DNA of 64,000 bases from Sporodiniella umbellata (GCA_025677835.1 JAIXMR010000070.1:1-64000); one strand, 5' to 3'; shown: positions 11,505-23,254, counted from the first letter of the stretch. Program-made: numbers and translations. The notes: generated by a model from the letters alone, not told the origin.

Positions 11505-12149
11505 ACTTACCAAATCTTTGTAAGTGTATCGTAACGGAAAATTTTCAGCCTGCGTATTGTTATTTAAACCTTCGTATACAGAAAGAAAATACAAATGAAA
11601 TGAGCTATTTCTTTTTTTTTTTTTTTTTTTTTTTGCCGTGTGTATACGCATATACATTTTCTGAAACTAGGATACCTTTATGTAATATTTCGTTCAAGTT
11701 TTCAAGATCCATTCCACCATATATTTTGAATTCTTTGAGGTTACAAACGTGGGCTACAGCATAATAAAATAAAATAAAATTCAAAGTCAATAGCAGTTTG
11801 CATAATTCTGCTACCTACGTCTATGAAACTTTCCGAATGTTATTTCACCTAACATTAGAAAGTTGACATAATGAGAAAAAAAAAAAAAAACTCGTAGCTA
11901 ATAACTTTGCTTGTGTGTTTTTATATACTATTTACAGGCGACGACAGGCTTTTCTAGTTCAAGTGTCACGTACTGTGTTTGATCATGAGAGCCAGAAGAC
12001 CATCTGGACGATTGCTCAAGTGGATCATCAACAGAAATGTTGTATGGGTGATAAGAACCGGAATGAGAAGAGTAGCTGTGAATAGTATATTGAAGAGGTG
12101 TTTTTGGTTCTGCTTTTACTTTCTGCCTCAGGGTATATTTGTTTTTCAT
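8935..12149 (-). CDS. MKLN1: Muskelin (discoidin, LisH/CTLH and kelch-repeat protein)
   Basis: Homologue of muskelin, in animals a substrate-recruiting subunit of the GID/CTLH E3 ligase. The start at 12149 leads into a discoidin domain (YSSHSGSYHPYNISVDDP, SSRWSSGSHDQTQYVTLELE, HVCNLKEFKIYGGMDLEN). Next come FPVKYIKISPISTFG and SIWFVEIKGIQD, then the LisH/CTLH segment (IKLCLKHFRQQNMMD, EHPIVESLH, NGDFDEAEKIL). Kelch repeats follow (RGGHQM, YLLGGWDGAKDLSDFWCFD, GFTQRATFDPES-type segment, RFAHHFVYNPKSKSFFIFGG). The C-terminus (LLEYFPSAMKEPGG) ends at TAA 8935-8937. Each block matches the order of human muskelin as I know it. At least eight introns are present, many with A/T homopolymers, one with a TA repeat. 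Exact internal boundaries are approximate. Confidence 0.9.
10146..10174. repeat. TA dinucleotide microsatellite inside a muskelin intron
   Basis: About fourteen TA units lie between two muskelin coding exons, close to the acceptor side of the intron. Confidence 0.85.
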
Positions 12150-12184
12150 AGTATCTGGTTATTCCGTTGGTTTTGGTCGTGCTT

Positions 12185-12218
<34 letters not shown>

Positions 12219-13837
12219 GAAAGAAATGCAGAAAGTCAAATTTGTTGTTTATCCTAGCACCACCTCTAAACTTTTCCATACCAACAGAGATGAACTATTC
12301 GCTTTTTAAATAGTAATTTTTGAAACATTCAATGGTTTATATACGTATGAGCCTGTTGTACTCTTATGATATAAAAAGTGAATATCCCAGCTAGCAACCT
12401 GGGATCACATGAAACATCTGAAGAACCAAAACAGGAAACAGATATGACACTGTGCTTTCGTTACTCCTAATATCCCTTTTCTCTTTCTTTTAAATTGAGA
12501 AAGAAAAGCTATTTTCAGACCTACTGGAGCTCATACTCGTAAAACTTATTTAATATGCGCACGCATAAGCAAAGATTTTATGGTAGATAAATCAAACTTT
12601 TTACCATGGTTTGTACGTTCTAAACATCTGAGTAAATTAATGGCGCTCGCGATGTTACATCTCCTCTCTTTTTTGTCATTGCATTTACTTTTTTTTGTAT
12701 ACAACAACTGCTGTGTTTGTTTATTAAGCAAGCGATTGCTTGTGAAAAATCCGAAAAATATACAGAGCAACTATTAAAAACCCTTATAATATTGCTGGTT
12801 TTTTTTTTTTTTTTTTAAAAGAAAAAAGATAATAGAAACTCAGTCTATATGTATGCCAATATGTCATGAAGGAAAAGGAATATCAACTAAATATTTCAAA
12901 GCATTTTTTTTATTGAGCTAATGAGCGTCGACACCTAATCAAATGAAAATAGAACCCATAAAATTACGATACTACTAGTTTATAATCTTACGATATAACA
13001 TAATTGGGATCCTCTTTTATAATCTAACTTTTCTTTATAAACAATACATACTTTGTTAATATATATATTACAGCAAATATACCAGGAATTTTAGTTTTGT
13101 TTCAATTAATTCCTTATCTAAGATACTACATATGAGCACAAAATACACTCGAAATGTAGCGATACTCAACGTTTGGTTGTACGTCGAATAAAATGCTCTT
13201 TTGCTTTTGTAGAGAAACAACCCGGCCTCAAATTTTTGTCCTAAAGAACGGCTTCTGTTTGTCTCAGAGTAATTTATTAAATCGATTACACTATGATTCT
13301 AGAATGGCTCAAATGATAAGACTTCAAAAGATCGTTTTTAAAAAAAGAATTATCCTAAGCTTTAAAACTCTGGGATTGCTATCAATTAAACCTGTTCTTT
13401 TTCAAACTCGTTTATGACTAAAACATCCCATTAAAAGCTCACATTGCTATCATTCGTACTTTACTGAGATTAATGATACAAGAGCCTCCTGTAAGTCAAC
13501 TTGAACAGGCCAAAAAAAAAAAAAAAAAAAAAACATGTTTTTTTCATGAGAATTTTTGTATTTTTATTTCCCAAAAGAAAAAAAGGGTAAATGTATACTT
13601 TATAGCTCTACGGAAGGTACGTTCAATACGCTATATAGACAATACAGTAACTATGTCTATTTCTCTTTATAAGAGTCTTTGGTTTTAGAATCGTTTTATA
13701 AGAAAATGTATGTTTCTATTTAGCAAAAAAAAAAAAAATCAAGAAAAAGTAGCCAGAGATTATAAATGAACACAAAAGAGTAATGGATGATGCTTTTTTT
13801 TTTTCTTTATAATGTACAGTCTTTCTTTTTGTAACGT
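12150..13837. other. Intergenic region, no convincing gene
   Basis: 1.7 kb, strongly AT-rich, between the muskelin start and the 3' end of RPB4. It includes a T33 tract near 12187-12218, T-tracts at 12800-12816 and A-tracts at 13511-13532. Open frames such as 13193-13417 on the plus strand have no recognisable domain and I would not call them. Confidence 0.5.
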
Positions 13838-14492
13838 TTATCCCTGGAATTTTCTGATTTGTTGCATTTGATTCAACATGACTTGAATCTCTTCATCATC
13901 GTATTTTGACGATACACTTTAAAACATTAAACTATCTGTTTTACTAGAGCATTTTCCTTACCTAGGAATGAGCGCTTTTGCTTCTTCAGCCTCTTCACAA
14001 CACAAGTTAGCCATTTGGGCCACTTCATAATGGGTCATAGTGCCTTTTTGCATGACTCTATATTAAACCTGTTGATCAACTGCTCCTTTTTCATTTTTTG
14101 TTGTTATTTACTGTCGAACTTCGCGAACAGAGTCAATGGTATTGTATCTGCTAAAATTGCGAACGTATTCCAGAGTTTTTGCAAGTACAGCACTAACAAA
14201 AAAATCCCTGTTTGCATCTCTCACTCTTTCATTTTGTTTTTCTGCTTTTTACTTGTTGCTCGCTCGGTTTTGCACTTCAATGCCTTTGCTGTCTTGCACA
14301 TCTAAAATCACTTTCACCTCAGAGAGGTATAAACATTGTGCGTTTGTGAACTCTACATATTTTAATTCGTAAAAAAACACTAGAATTTTTTCGGGGGAAG
14401 CAACCTTCTCCTAGATTCAAATTGGATGCATCTTCTAGTTCAGGACCACCGCGTCTAATGTATCTTTTTTTGGGTAGTTTTACTGATGCCAT
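13838..14492 (-). CDS. RPB4: DNA-directed RNA polymerase II subunit RPB4
   Basis: Five small exons on the minus strand splice in frame. Exon 1 from ATG 14492 gives MASVKLPKKRYIRRGGPELE and DASNLNLGE. Then come FTNAQCLYLSEVKVILD; DFFVSAVLAKTLEYVRNFSRYN with TIDSVREVRQ; VMQKGTMTHYEVAQMANLCC with EEAEEAKALIPS; and a last exon SSKYDDEEIQVMLNQMQQIR ending KFQG at TAA 13838-13840. HYEVAQMANL, EEAEEAKALIPS and the closing DDEEI...L..I.KFQ are hallmarks of the Rpb4 HRDC-like domain. Rpb4 pairs with Rpb7 to form the Pol II stalk. A cysteine pair replaces the more common P-E in the NLCxE segment. Rpc17 (Pol III) is the alternative but is usually longer. Confidence 0.88.
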
Positions 14493-16426
14493 TGTATTGA
14501 GTAAAAAAAGCGATTAAAAAAGAAGAAAAATTTAAAAAATATCAGCAGTTGCTCCTCTGATGTCCTTCAATATAAAACGTCACGCTTACCAGAAACTAGC
14601 CATTGGTTTATTGTTCTCCTAAAAACGAGAAAAATAGTACTTTGACAAGCACACAAGCGACGAAGGAAGTTTTTGAAAATCTGTTACAATCGACAAAACC
14701 AGGTTGAGCTGATAAAAAAAACGGTCATTTTCAGTTTAATTTGGGATAAAGACGGACCAAAAATACACATGCAAGATATTTATGGTTGAGAACAAGTCTC
14801 TCTCACAATTTACATTGTCAAGAAAAAGTCACGGACAGATTTAAGATTTTGATTGTATAGGGTTTATGCACGTTAGGAAAAAGCTGCCAATGTTATTGCT
14901 TTTCTAAAAAGGTGTTCATGCCACATACAGAAGTAGCATTGAAAACCGTAAAATGCAAAAAGCAAAGTATTTCTTTGAGATTTTATAGGTTCGAAAAATA
15001 TACTCACCATTGATCCAGTCTATTTGGAACACCCAAGGACGCCCAAATATGTTTATCCGATAGAGCCATACATCCAATATAATGCATAGGCTTTAATGGG
15101 CGTAGGTTTGAGGGCTTTACAAGTAAGAGATCTTCTTGAGAATAAACCCTTTTACTGTAAAGCCCTTATCGACAAGTAGGTAATCTCACAACTATAGTTG
15201 TGTCCAAAAAGACATTATCTTCTTTCCAAAAAAAAAAAATGCTGACATATTCCTATTTCGCTCCCTAGCTCTGCCTGTGTCCCATTTTCCCTCTTCTGTC
15301 CCAAAACCCTACTCAAAAAGCAACATTATAGAATCCGCATTTTCAAAATAGAGTGTGTCTAAAGTAAACATTTAGATCACACACAATACTGTCATACGTG
15401 TCACGCTCTTTTTTGTTTTATAGAAACCATTCTTGGTTAATGATATTTTGAGATACCCTACGCTGACATATCTTTAGTTTTTTGGCTGTAAAACTTTACT
15501 AACTAGACCAAAACCAAGATGTAGATTCAAGCTGCTCTGCTCCGACCACTAATACCTAAGAGGCTTAAAATCATAGTATATTATGTGAAAGGTAAAGTGA
15601 CGCTGAGTACTAGGCCAACACAAAAGAAAATCTTTGATACTCTTGTATTGACAAAACCAAGTTAGTCCAGTAGAAAAATTGATTATTTCTCAATTAAGCT
15701 GGAATAGATTACAAAAATGAGACACCAGTGTCCATAGGCAAGACAACAGCTCAGCATTAGAATTTAGAAAGTGCCAAAAAAAAAAAAAAAGACGCGGAAT
15801 ACAAGCGCAGCAACATAATTTGAAGGTTGCCTAAACAAATATAGAACACAAGCTCAGCAGTGTATGATGAATAGCATGAAAAAAAAAAGGAAAAAAGGAG
15901 CAATACAGAGTAAAGGCTTAGTATCAAAAGATACGAAAATAATAAAAAAATAAAAAGAAAGCCATGCATGCCAAAACGCCAGAGGTATGTCCTAGCATAA
16001 TTCCGCATTGCTTTTTATTGGTAACACGCCCTTGAAATAAAGACCTTTGGATGCGCTTTGAAAGCAAGTAAATAGTTCTACCCGAAGCTACATCGAAAAG
16101 AATAAAGCCTTACAAGTAGGTATGGTTTTAGATCACTGTAATAGCCAGCTTAGCTAATACAAAGGAAATACCGATAACGCAAACTTTATATAGAGAAGCA
16201 CAACTCAAGCAGTAGCTAAATCACCTTCTTAAGTCCTATTAGTCAGACTTGAGCCCTTTCCTGTGTCAAATACAACAGATGGCTAAGCAGAAAAAAAAAG
16301 TCAAATGCTCAAAGAATAGAAAAACTAGAAAAGTAGATGAGTTTAAACCAATCGAATGCTTTTAATAATTTTTGCTATTTATTCCATTGGTTTGCTTTTC
16401 TTTCGTATTTAAAAATATACAACTAC
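14493..16426. other. Intergenic region with one orphan exon-like segment and diverged repeats
   Basis: 1.9 kb without a complete gene. A 147-base open segment with splice-like ends lies at 15008-15154 (listed separately). Two loosely similar stretches near 14580-14780 and 15595-15730 share phrases such as GACAAAACCA followed by a similar A-rich run. This may be an old duplication. The rest shows no coding pattern. Confidence 0.45.
15008..15154 (-). other. Orphan exon-like open segment
   Basis: A TTTACAG acceptor precedes 15154 and a GTGAGT donor follows 15008. The 147 bases between are open in one frame (KRVYSQEDLLLVKPSNLRP, then MHYIGCMALSDKHIWASLG, ending VPNRLDQW). Codon use looks coding. 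I found no flanking exon that continues it and recognise no family. It may be the remnant of a decayed gene or transposon, or one exon of a gene I could not assemble. Confidence 0.3.
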
Positions 16427-18119
16427 ATGAAGTTTGTTTTGCCAGTGACATTATTTTTGTTATGCAACACTTTAGGTAAGTGAGCATTGCTTTTATTGTC
16501 CCTTTGATTTTTGCTTACACTTCGCGGTTGAAAAAGGTGCTCTTGCTAAAGGGGGAGGTGGCGGAAGAGGTGGCGGCGGTGGCGGTGGAGGAAGCAGAGG
16601 AGGAGGCAATAGCGGTAGCGGTAGTAGCAATGGTGGCAGAGGCTCTGGAACAGGAGGATCTAGTGGTGGGAGCACAGGCGGACGACCTATTTCTGGAGGT
16701 AATCTCAACGATGATTGTGCAGGTGACAGAGGGTTAATAAAAAAAGCGATTTGGACTATCAGTGACACAGAAACTGACAGCAGATAAAGTCCAGATACAA
16801 CCTCTCTTCATCTGCATAGCTTAATCTTTTAAATACGAAAAGAAACTAAGCGACATATACAGGCACACCTGGAAGCGTTTCTAATAAAGGAGGGTCAGGC
16901 AGTTTTAACTCCCCACCCCCATATCACTACTCGAACACAAGAAGTAAGACTTATACAAACGATGACGGAGTATACTAAACCGAGTTACACAGCCACCTAC
17001 ACAAACTATCCTGGTGGTTATGGAGGCGGTTACTCCCCTGCCTCAAGATCTGGATATTACGGGTTTTACAATCCAGGACTCTTGTATTTTGGAATAGTGC
17101 CACCTTTTCTCTTTTTGGGATACAACCACTATTATCACAGATACAATCAAAACGACGGATATTACTACGCTCCTCAATTAACAGAACAGGGTGGCAATAC
17201 AAACAACGTGGTCATTAACGGCACAGCTTTTACCAGCAAAGAGGATCAAAACTATCGAGTGTCTTTCAACATCAGCACCAGTAACAAGTTTCCAGTAGTT
17301 GATCACGCATTTTTTTCTTCGTCTGACCCCGCTTCTCACTCTGCCGACTTTGCGTACCGGCTTCAATTTACCCATGTGGTTGAATTTACCGATCTCAACA
17401 ACAATGGATTTTACGACGCAAACGAGCCTGTGTTATCAACCAGTAGTCTTCAAGATTTGGCTTGGCAAAACATGCAAGTTTCCAATATTACAGTGCCTAC
17501 AAACAGCAGCCAATTCTATCTACAGACTGGCACGTTAGCAAACGCAGCGTACAATGGCACAAACACAACGTTTAGCGTGCGTTTTATCTGGCGCTCAAGC
17601 AACCTTCAGCTGAATAATACTGCACCAATTAATATGCAACCCAACTCTCTTGAATATGATGTGTTTATTGATGGTATTCAGCCTAAAGGCACTGTTGCTC
17701 TTGTTCAGTTGCTATCAACGCAGCTTGAAAACCCATCTGTCTTTGATGTGAATACGACCACCCCGCTTGATACAGCCCTGTCAATCAAAACCAATGCAAC
17801 ATATGGTATTTCGATCGGTAACAATACAGAAGGACGTTTAGAGTATCAGAATACTGTAAACTTAACGGATATCACCGGTCTTATGTTTGATGCCAATTCT
17901 TTGGCTTCTGCCCCTGATCCAGATGTATGGGTCTGGGGAAATGCTAATCGTACACATCGCCTAGTTCTCATAAGTTTACCTCAGAAAAACAACACCTTTG
18001 GCTTTTCTGGATTTGGCTATTTGGACACAGATGTTATGAATGCTCTGGCGAGTAGCGGAATAAGCTTACGACCCACCTACCTTTCCATACTTATTTATCT
18101 GATATATATAATAGCTTAA
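16427..18119 (+). CDS. Glycine-rich secreted protein with probable GPI-anchor signal
   Basis: Starts with a signal peptide exon (MKFVLPVTLFLLCNTL) at 16427, donor GTAAGT. The second exon encodes ALAK followed by a Gly/Arg/Ser-rich low-complexity tract (about 16537-16698). A third short exon (TPGSVSNKGGSGSFNSPPPY) is followed by an intron with a CTAA branch-like site. The main exon from about 17031 begins TYTNYPGGYGGGYSP and has a Tyr-rich hydrophobic patch (YNPGLLYFGIVPPFLFLGYN). A roughly 280-residue extracellular domain follows, with many N-x-T/S glycosylation sequons. It ends in a hydrophobic tail (LSILIYLIYIIA), a likely GPI signal. The apparent ATG at 16962 lies inside the last intron, so it is not the start. 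No family was recognised; a wall or surface role is inferred. Confidence 0.75.
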
Positions 18120-19130
18120 TTTCTACAATAAATCCTACTACCTAGACTTTTTTTTACACGGTTAAAAAAAACTGGATTTAAACGGTATTCAATCATAGGC
18201 TTTACATGTTGTGAGCCTATATTGGAAATACTATAAAACAATACTTTGGTAGCGCCATAAACCGTCATTGCACAGGCAATAAACTGGTGGCTACTATAAG
18301 TCAGTTGTTGTCATTACTGTAATCTAAGACAAGTTGTACCGAACCTTGCTTTCGTGCTCTAAAAAAAGTACAGCTGTTGACAAAGCAAAGTTCGAGTCCA
18401 ACTACCTTGTCTATATAAAGCTATAAATAGGCTCCTGTAGGTATATTTCAGGTGATAAGAGCCATGAATATTACTTGCTACAAAAACAAATGATAAGGTG
18501 TTCGTTGCTTCGAAAAGCAAAAATTAAATACATTTCTATAGTCAGCAGTTGATAGTCAAGTGTTGGTCTTGAATTTCGTTGTACTGTACTTGTGATAAGC
18601 TCCGTACTCGTTCTTTATGAATATAAAAAAGCAAGTCATGATTTAAACAAAACATCCCCTTTAGTATACAAGTGAAACAAAATTTCCTTAACTTTGTATC
18701 TAACATTTCGGCAATTAAAAAAAAAGAGGTACCTTCATCACTTGCTTTATTATTATTTCTTTCTTCTTGTCTTTTCTTTCTATAGCCTTATTCAATTTAA
18801 AGAGAAAAAAAGGTATATAAAAGTCAAATTGGCATGTGGCAAAGTGGTCACAGTACAATGAAAATTGCTTTTTGTTTTCTTTTCTTTTTCTTTTTCTTTT
18901 TTTTTTCTTTTTGTTCAATGAACCGACCATCTTAATGACAACAATAAAATTAGAACAGTATGAACATCTTAGCAAGACAACAAAAAAAGTGTTTTTAAAC
19001 AATACGCCTTTGTCTCCCTTTTCTCTTCAGCTTGGATATATAACAGCTGCTACAAAAGGTCTTTATACTCCTCATTTTTTTGACTTTCCTTTTCTGTCCT
19101 GCAGACTGAACTCGACACGGCTAATCACTA
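18120..19130. other. Intergenic region, no gene seen
   Basis: About 1 kb between the Gly-rich protein and the basic orphan gene. A pyrimidine-rich block (18865-18915) lies upstream of the next start. A B-box-like phrase near 18390 lacks a matching A box and acceptor stem, so no tRNA is called. Confidence 0.5.
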
Positions 19131-19570
19131 TGGGGAACGAAAAGAAACAACAAATACTAAAACCTTCAAATTCAACACCAGTTACTACAAAGCCAGCTGT
19201 AGAAGTTCCAGTTTTGGATGTATCTGTGTCTACTCCTATTAAGAAGCCAGAACCCATGATAAAAACCACCAAAACCAAACAAAGAAAACTACAAAGGAGA
19301 GAAGAATTGATAGATATAGACGAAGTAGAGAGACCTAAACCACTTACCCTATCTGAAAAAAGAATACGGCAAACCGAAAGAACATTTCAAATAAAAAAAT
19401 GGAAAGTGAGGGAAGCAAGAGAAGAACGAGAAGTTAGATCACAACAAAGGAAAGCAATGACAAAAGGGGGATCAAAGAAAGAAATTATAGCCGAAGAAAC
19501 ACAAAAAAGGCGACATGTTCGGTTTGACTTATCCAAAAACAAAACACATCTAATCACTGCAGACGTTTAA
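19131..19570 (+). CDS. Small basic protein, family not recognised
   Basis: A 146-residue open frame from ATG 19131 (MGNEKKQQILKPSNS), in a longer frame that stays open upstream. The preceding pyrimidine-rich sequence ends in CCTGCAG, so an upstream 5' intron is possible. The N-terminal third is Thr/Pro/Lys-rich and likely disordered. The middle is a charged helix or coiled coil (TLSEKRIRQTERTFQIKKWK, EAREEREVRSQQRKA). The C-terminus is KRRHVRFDLSKNKTH, a basic motif followed by a short tail. Tails of the form V.FDL.KN occur in some nucleolar proteins such as Rrp1/Nop52, which suggests but does not show a nucleolar role. Confidence 0.55.
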
Positions 19571-21548
19571 CTGAAGAGCACCATTTTCAAATAAACCAAA
19601 GCTATTTCTTATATACAGCAGGATACATAGAATATTTTTTCACGATTTTTTGTATACTTTCTGAGAAAATAGATGAGCACGAACTCAAGAAACTGTAGGC
19701 GAAAAAACCAGCTGAGAATCACAGTTCATTAACGATTGAGAATGGACACAGCGGCCAGTATTGTAACCAGTGTTTGCTACAAATGCACTCGATTTGCTAT
19801 GTTTTATCAAAAGATTATAAAAAGAGTTCTGATTGCCCTCTATACATGACTCTTGCGAGTAGTTTGTATGCATTTGGAAAGTTGGCCTGAGCTTTTGGAA
19901 TTTAATTTATATAAAAATATGTACCTTTAGCCACAACTACAAAACCTTAATTATTGTCTGCATTTCCATCCGCTCGATTTGGATCCGCCATATAGTGTTA
20001 TATACATTATAACAAAATACAATAGCCACAACCACAGCAAGCATAATACTGTAGACTCACTATAATATAGATTTTGTTACGAGCGTATACAGCTTTTGGA
20101 TATATGTCTAAAATTGCACATCTAAAAGAAAAGGAAGAAAAAAAGGCTGTATACTGTCTATGTTGGCAATTACCAAAAGCTATATGACTAGTAGTGTTCT
20201 CTAAAGCTACCCAAATGCAATTTTTGGGCAAGCTGTGAGGTGTTGTTTATTAATCACTTTAACCTGGAACTAAGAGGAAAAGTTAGGACCTTTTAATTGT
20301 CAAAAAAATAATAAAAAAAAAGTTGAAAGTATATGAAGTAGCTGCAAAATCTCACTAAAAGAAGACACTTCAAGATACGCTATATCCAGCTTTTCTTTTA
20401 CTTTTGTCGAATAACTAAATTTTATCACTGGCACTATAGTTTACAATCCGAGCTTGAATTCACAAGTTGCTACCAATCGGTTTGATTTGTAATATCTGGA
20501 ATTGTCTTGGTAGTATACCGATAGCTCTTAAATTAAATTATATTGGTAGAGCCGCGGTGAAATATATGTATATTTAAAAGTGCATAGCAAAGCTGATGCT
20601 CTATTAAATACAGAGTACCGAAAAACAAATAAACCTATCCTAAATCGTGCCAGAACATCTGTAGAACTTTAAAAAATGTGCCACTCAATTTCTTTTGTTT
20701 AAATAGCTTCCAAGGTCTTGAAACGTAAACTGTCTGCTGATTTCTCCCACAAACTACTCTCGCTTGTTAAAAAAATACCAGTACCATCTTGGCCAAAATG
20801 GTGTCACCAAAACCAAGCCTTTTAGCTTTTGTTATTTTATCTTTTTCAATATTCATGGGATCAGTTTCTACTGTAGATATAGATATAAGCCTTGTATCAC
20901 TTAGTCGTGTTGAAATACATCTATCGCTACTGCAGTTTGATCCTGCAGTAGTTAGCAATTGCGTTTGGCTGCAGACTTTCATTGAAATACTCTGTAGCGT
21001 TTTAAACATTTTTAGCGGAATCGAGTGACTCGTGAAATATGAGCTTTGTTTGACTGAGTGAGTCCGCTTTTGTGTTCCTGCTTCTAGGTATAAACCGAGA
21101 TAAAGTTTGTATGTTGTATTGGTTATAGTTTTTTTCAATCTTTATTTACAAGCCTTGAACTAATTCTGATATAACTTTTTCCAATTATATTACATGTTTT
21201 AAATCAATTAGGTTGCTTGAAAATATCTGTGTCTTAGTATCTTGAATCTCTCTGCATGAAGCTGAAGAGCAAATAAAACGGCCTTGAACTATCGTACGTT
21301 TGTTTGATTTATTTTTTTCTTCTTGTTTTAAAATCTACATGTGTTTGCATAGACTAAGCTTATCTCCCGTCCAGTGTTTGATGTACCATTATAGTTGAGT
21401 TATGCACAAAACACACTTGACATTTTCTTTTTGCAAGAATAATGGCTGACTTTCACTGTTTCGGTACATCGGCGACCGAAAACAGCCTGTATAAAAGCCA
21501 CTACGTAAGCGAAATTGTCCTTGTTAAGCAACTCTTCTGTCAACAGCC
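19571..21548. other. Intergenic region, no convincing gene
   Basis: 2 kb of AT-rich sequence upstream of UROD. Open frames on both strands at 20767-21138 overlap each other and neither has domain support. The plus-strand one (20789-21028) begins with a hydrophobic stretch but has no other sign of being a gene. Confidence 0.45.
21490..21497 (+). promoter_or_regulatory. TATA box of the UROD gene
   Basis: TATAAAAG lies 52 bases before the UROD start codon, a fitting position for a fungal TATA element. No other candidate is as close to consensus. Confidence 0.5.
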
Positions 21549-22843
21549 ATGGCCGATCTATACAAACCGGAAAACTTTCCACCTCTTCAAAATGACCTTG
21601 TCCTTCGTGTTTCGAGAGGTAATTCGTGACACTGTTCTATACATGACACCTTTTTATAACACAAATCTCTAGGTGAAAAGGTAGAGCGCACTCCTGTTTG
21701 GATTATGAGACAAGCCGGTCGATACCTACCTGGTATGAGCCTTCCTTTTTTCGTAAAACTATGCAATTTACTTACCGCTTTTTTGTTTTTGGCAAAATGC
21801 AGAGTTTCAAGAAGTCAGAAAGAAGCATAGCTTTTTCGAGATCTGTAGAACCCCTGAACTTGCTTGTGAATTAACGCTTCAACCCATTGACCGCTACGGA
21901 AAGCTATTAGACGCTTCTATTATTTTCTCTGATATTCTTGTCATTCCGCAGGCCATGGGGCTTGAAGTTCAAATGGTTGCAGGTAAAGGCCCTGTCTTTC
22001 CCGAACCATTGGAAACACCTGCAGATTTCTCTCGTTTGACAGAAAATGTTGATGTCGAAAAGGAATTAGGATATGTATATAAAGCAATCACCTTGACTCG
22101 TCATAAGCTTGGAGGGCGCGTTCCATTATATGGATTTGTTGGTGCTCCTTGGACATTAATGGCTTACATGATTGAAGGAGGTGGAAGCAAAACGTTGCAT
22201 AAGGCAAAGAGCTGGTTGTGGAAGCATCCCAAAGAATCACATGCTTTATTACAGCGCATTACCGATATTGCTGTTGAGTTCTTAGTTGGTCAAGTCAAAG
22301 CAGGTGCTCAGGTAAAGAATTGTTTATAGAAAGCGTATGTAGCCTAATATCCTTTTGTCTTCCTTCCTCTCTTTATTTTAGATGCTCCAAGTTTTTGAAT
22401 CATGGGGTGGCGAGCTCTCTCCTAACGACTTTAAAGAGTTTTCACTTCCATATCTTCGACAAATCTCCACCAGAGTCAAAGAGCAACTAAGCGAAGAAGA
22501 ACGTGTACCAATGACTGTCTTTGCTAAAGGCTCCTGGTATGCTCTCGAAGATTTATCTGAATCAAACTACGAAGTTGTATCTTTAGACTGGACTATTGAC
22601 CCAGCTTATGCCCGTGAGATGACCAAAGACAGAGTTGTTCTTCAAGGAAACATGGACCCTACCGTTCTTTACGGCGGCTTTGATGCTATTCGCGAAATCG
22701 CTACTCGCATGGTTCATAGATTTGGTAAAGACGCCAAACACATTGGCAACTTGGGTCATGGTATTTTGCCAACTGTAGATCCCGAAGCATTGAAAGTTTA
22801 CTTGGAGACAGTGCAACAAGTCTCTTCTGACATTAGAAAATAA
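21549..22843 (+). CDS. HEM12: Uroporphyrinogen decarboxylase
   Basis: Fifth enzyme of haem biosynthesis: it converts uroporphyrinogen III to coproporphyrinogen III in the cytosol. Four exons. [20 protein letters not shown] (start at 21549) joins [19 protein letters not shown], the substrate-binding [10 protein letters not shown] signature. Next is [20 protein letters not shown] and a long exon with [14 protein letters not shown], whose aspartate corresponds to the catalytic Asp86 of the human enzyme, and [20 protein letters not shown]. The last exon begins [14 protein letters not shown] and contains [17 protein letters not shown] and [16 protein letters not shown], all standard UROD landmarks. 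Length (about 365 residues) is normal. All introns are short with clean GT-AG ends. Confidence 0.96.
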
Positions 22844-23254
22844 TTTAAGCGATTTAAATATAAATATGAAACACAAGACCACTTCAAGTGCTGTTTTTAT
22901 TGCATCTTCATCTTATTTACTCCTTTTGAAATGCATAAATTTTGTAACAATACAATGACATTTTTGAACTTGGTTATTCATTTGAATTGTTTACTCCTAC
23001 GGCACTCCACCGAAGCAGACCTTAGTATAAACAAAAACTAGACCCTTGCGGCTATGCTCTATAATTCAAACATACTATAGAGCTCGTGCCAACTTTGTAA
23101 CTGCTTTGGGAAAAGCAACTGACACCTTACATGAACACAGCCTGAGCAAACCCCAAGTGTACTGAAAACAATAACAGTTAACGCTTTGTATTTATGAGGA
23201 CTTCCTCTCTCGTTCCCACCACAAATCAAAATATAATAATGTCTGTACAGTTTT
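22844..23254. other. 3' intergenic region between two converging genes
   Basis: About 410 bases between the stops of UROD (plus) and the DUF726 gene (minus). AT-rich, no open frame of note. Confidence 0.5.

Noticed and set aside
16962..17030. ATG at 16962 as start of the secreted protein
   Set aside because: This ATG lies inside an intron (GTAAGA donor at about 16943, TTACACAG acceptor before 17001). The true start is the signal-peptide exon at 16427.
18370..18410. tRNA B-box-like phrase GTTCGAGTCC
   Set aside because: No A box at the right distance and no acceptor stem could be paired.
20767..21138. Overlapping open frames on both strands (123 and 79 codons)
   Set aside because: Mutually antisense, no domain, no splice context, and composition like the AT-rich background.
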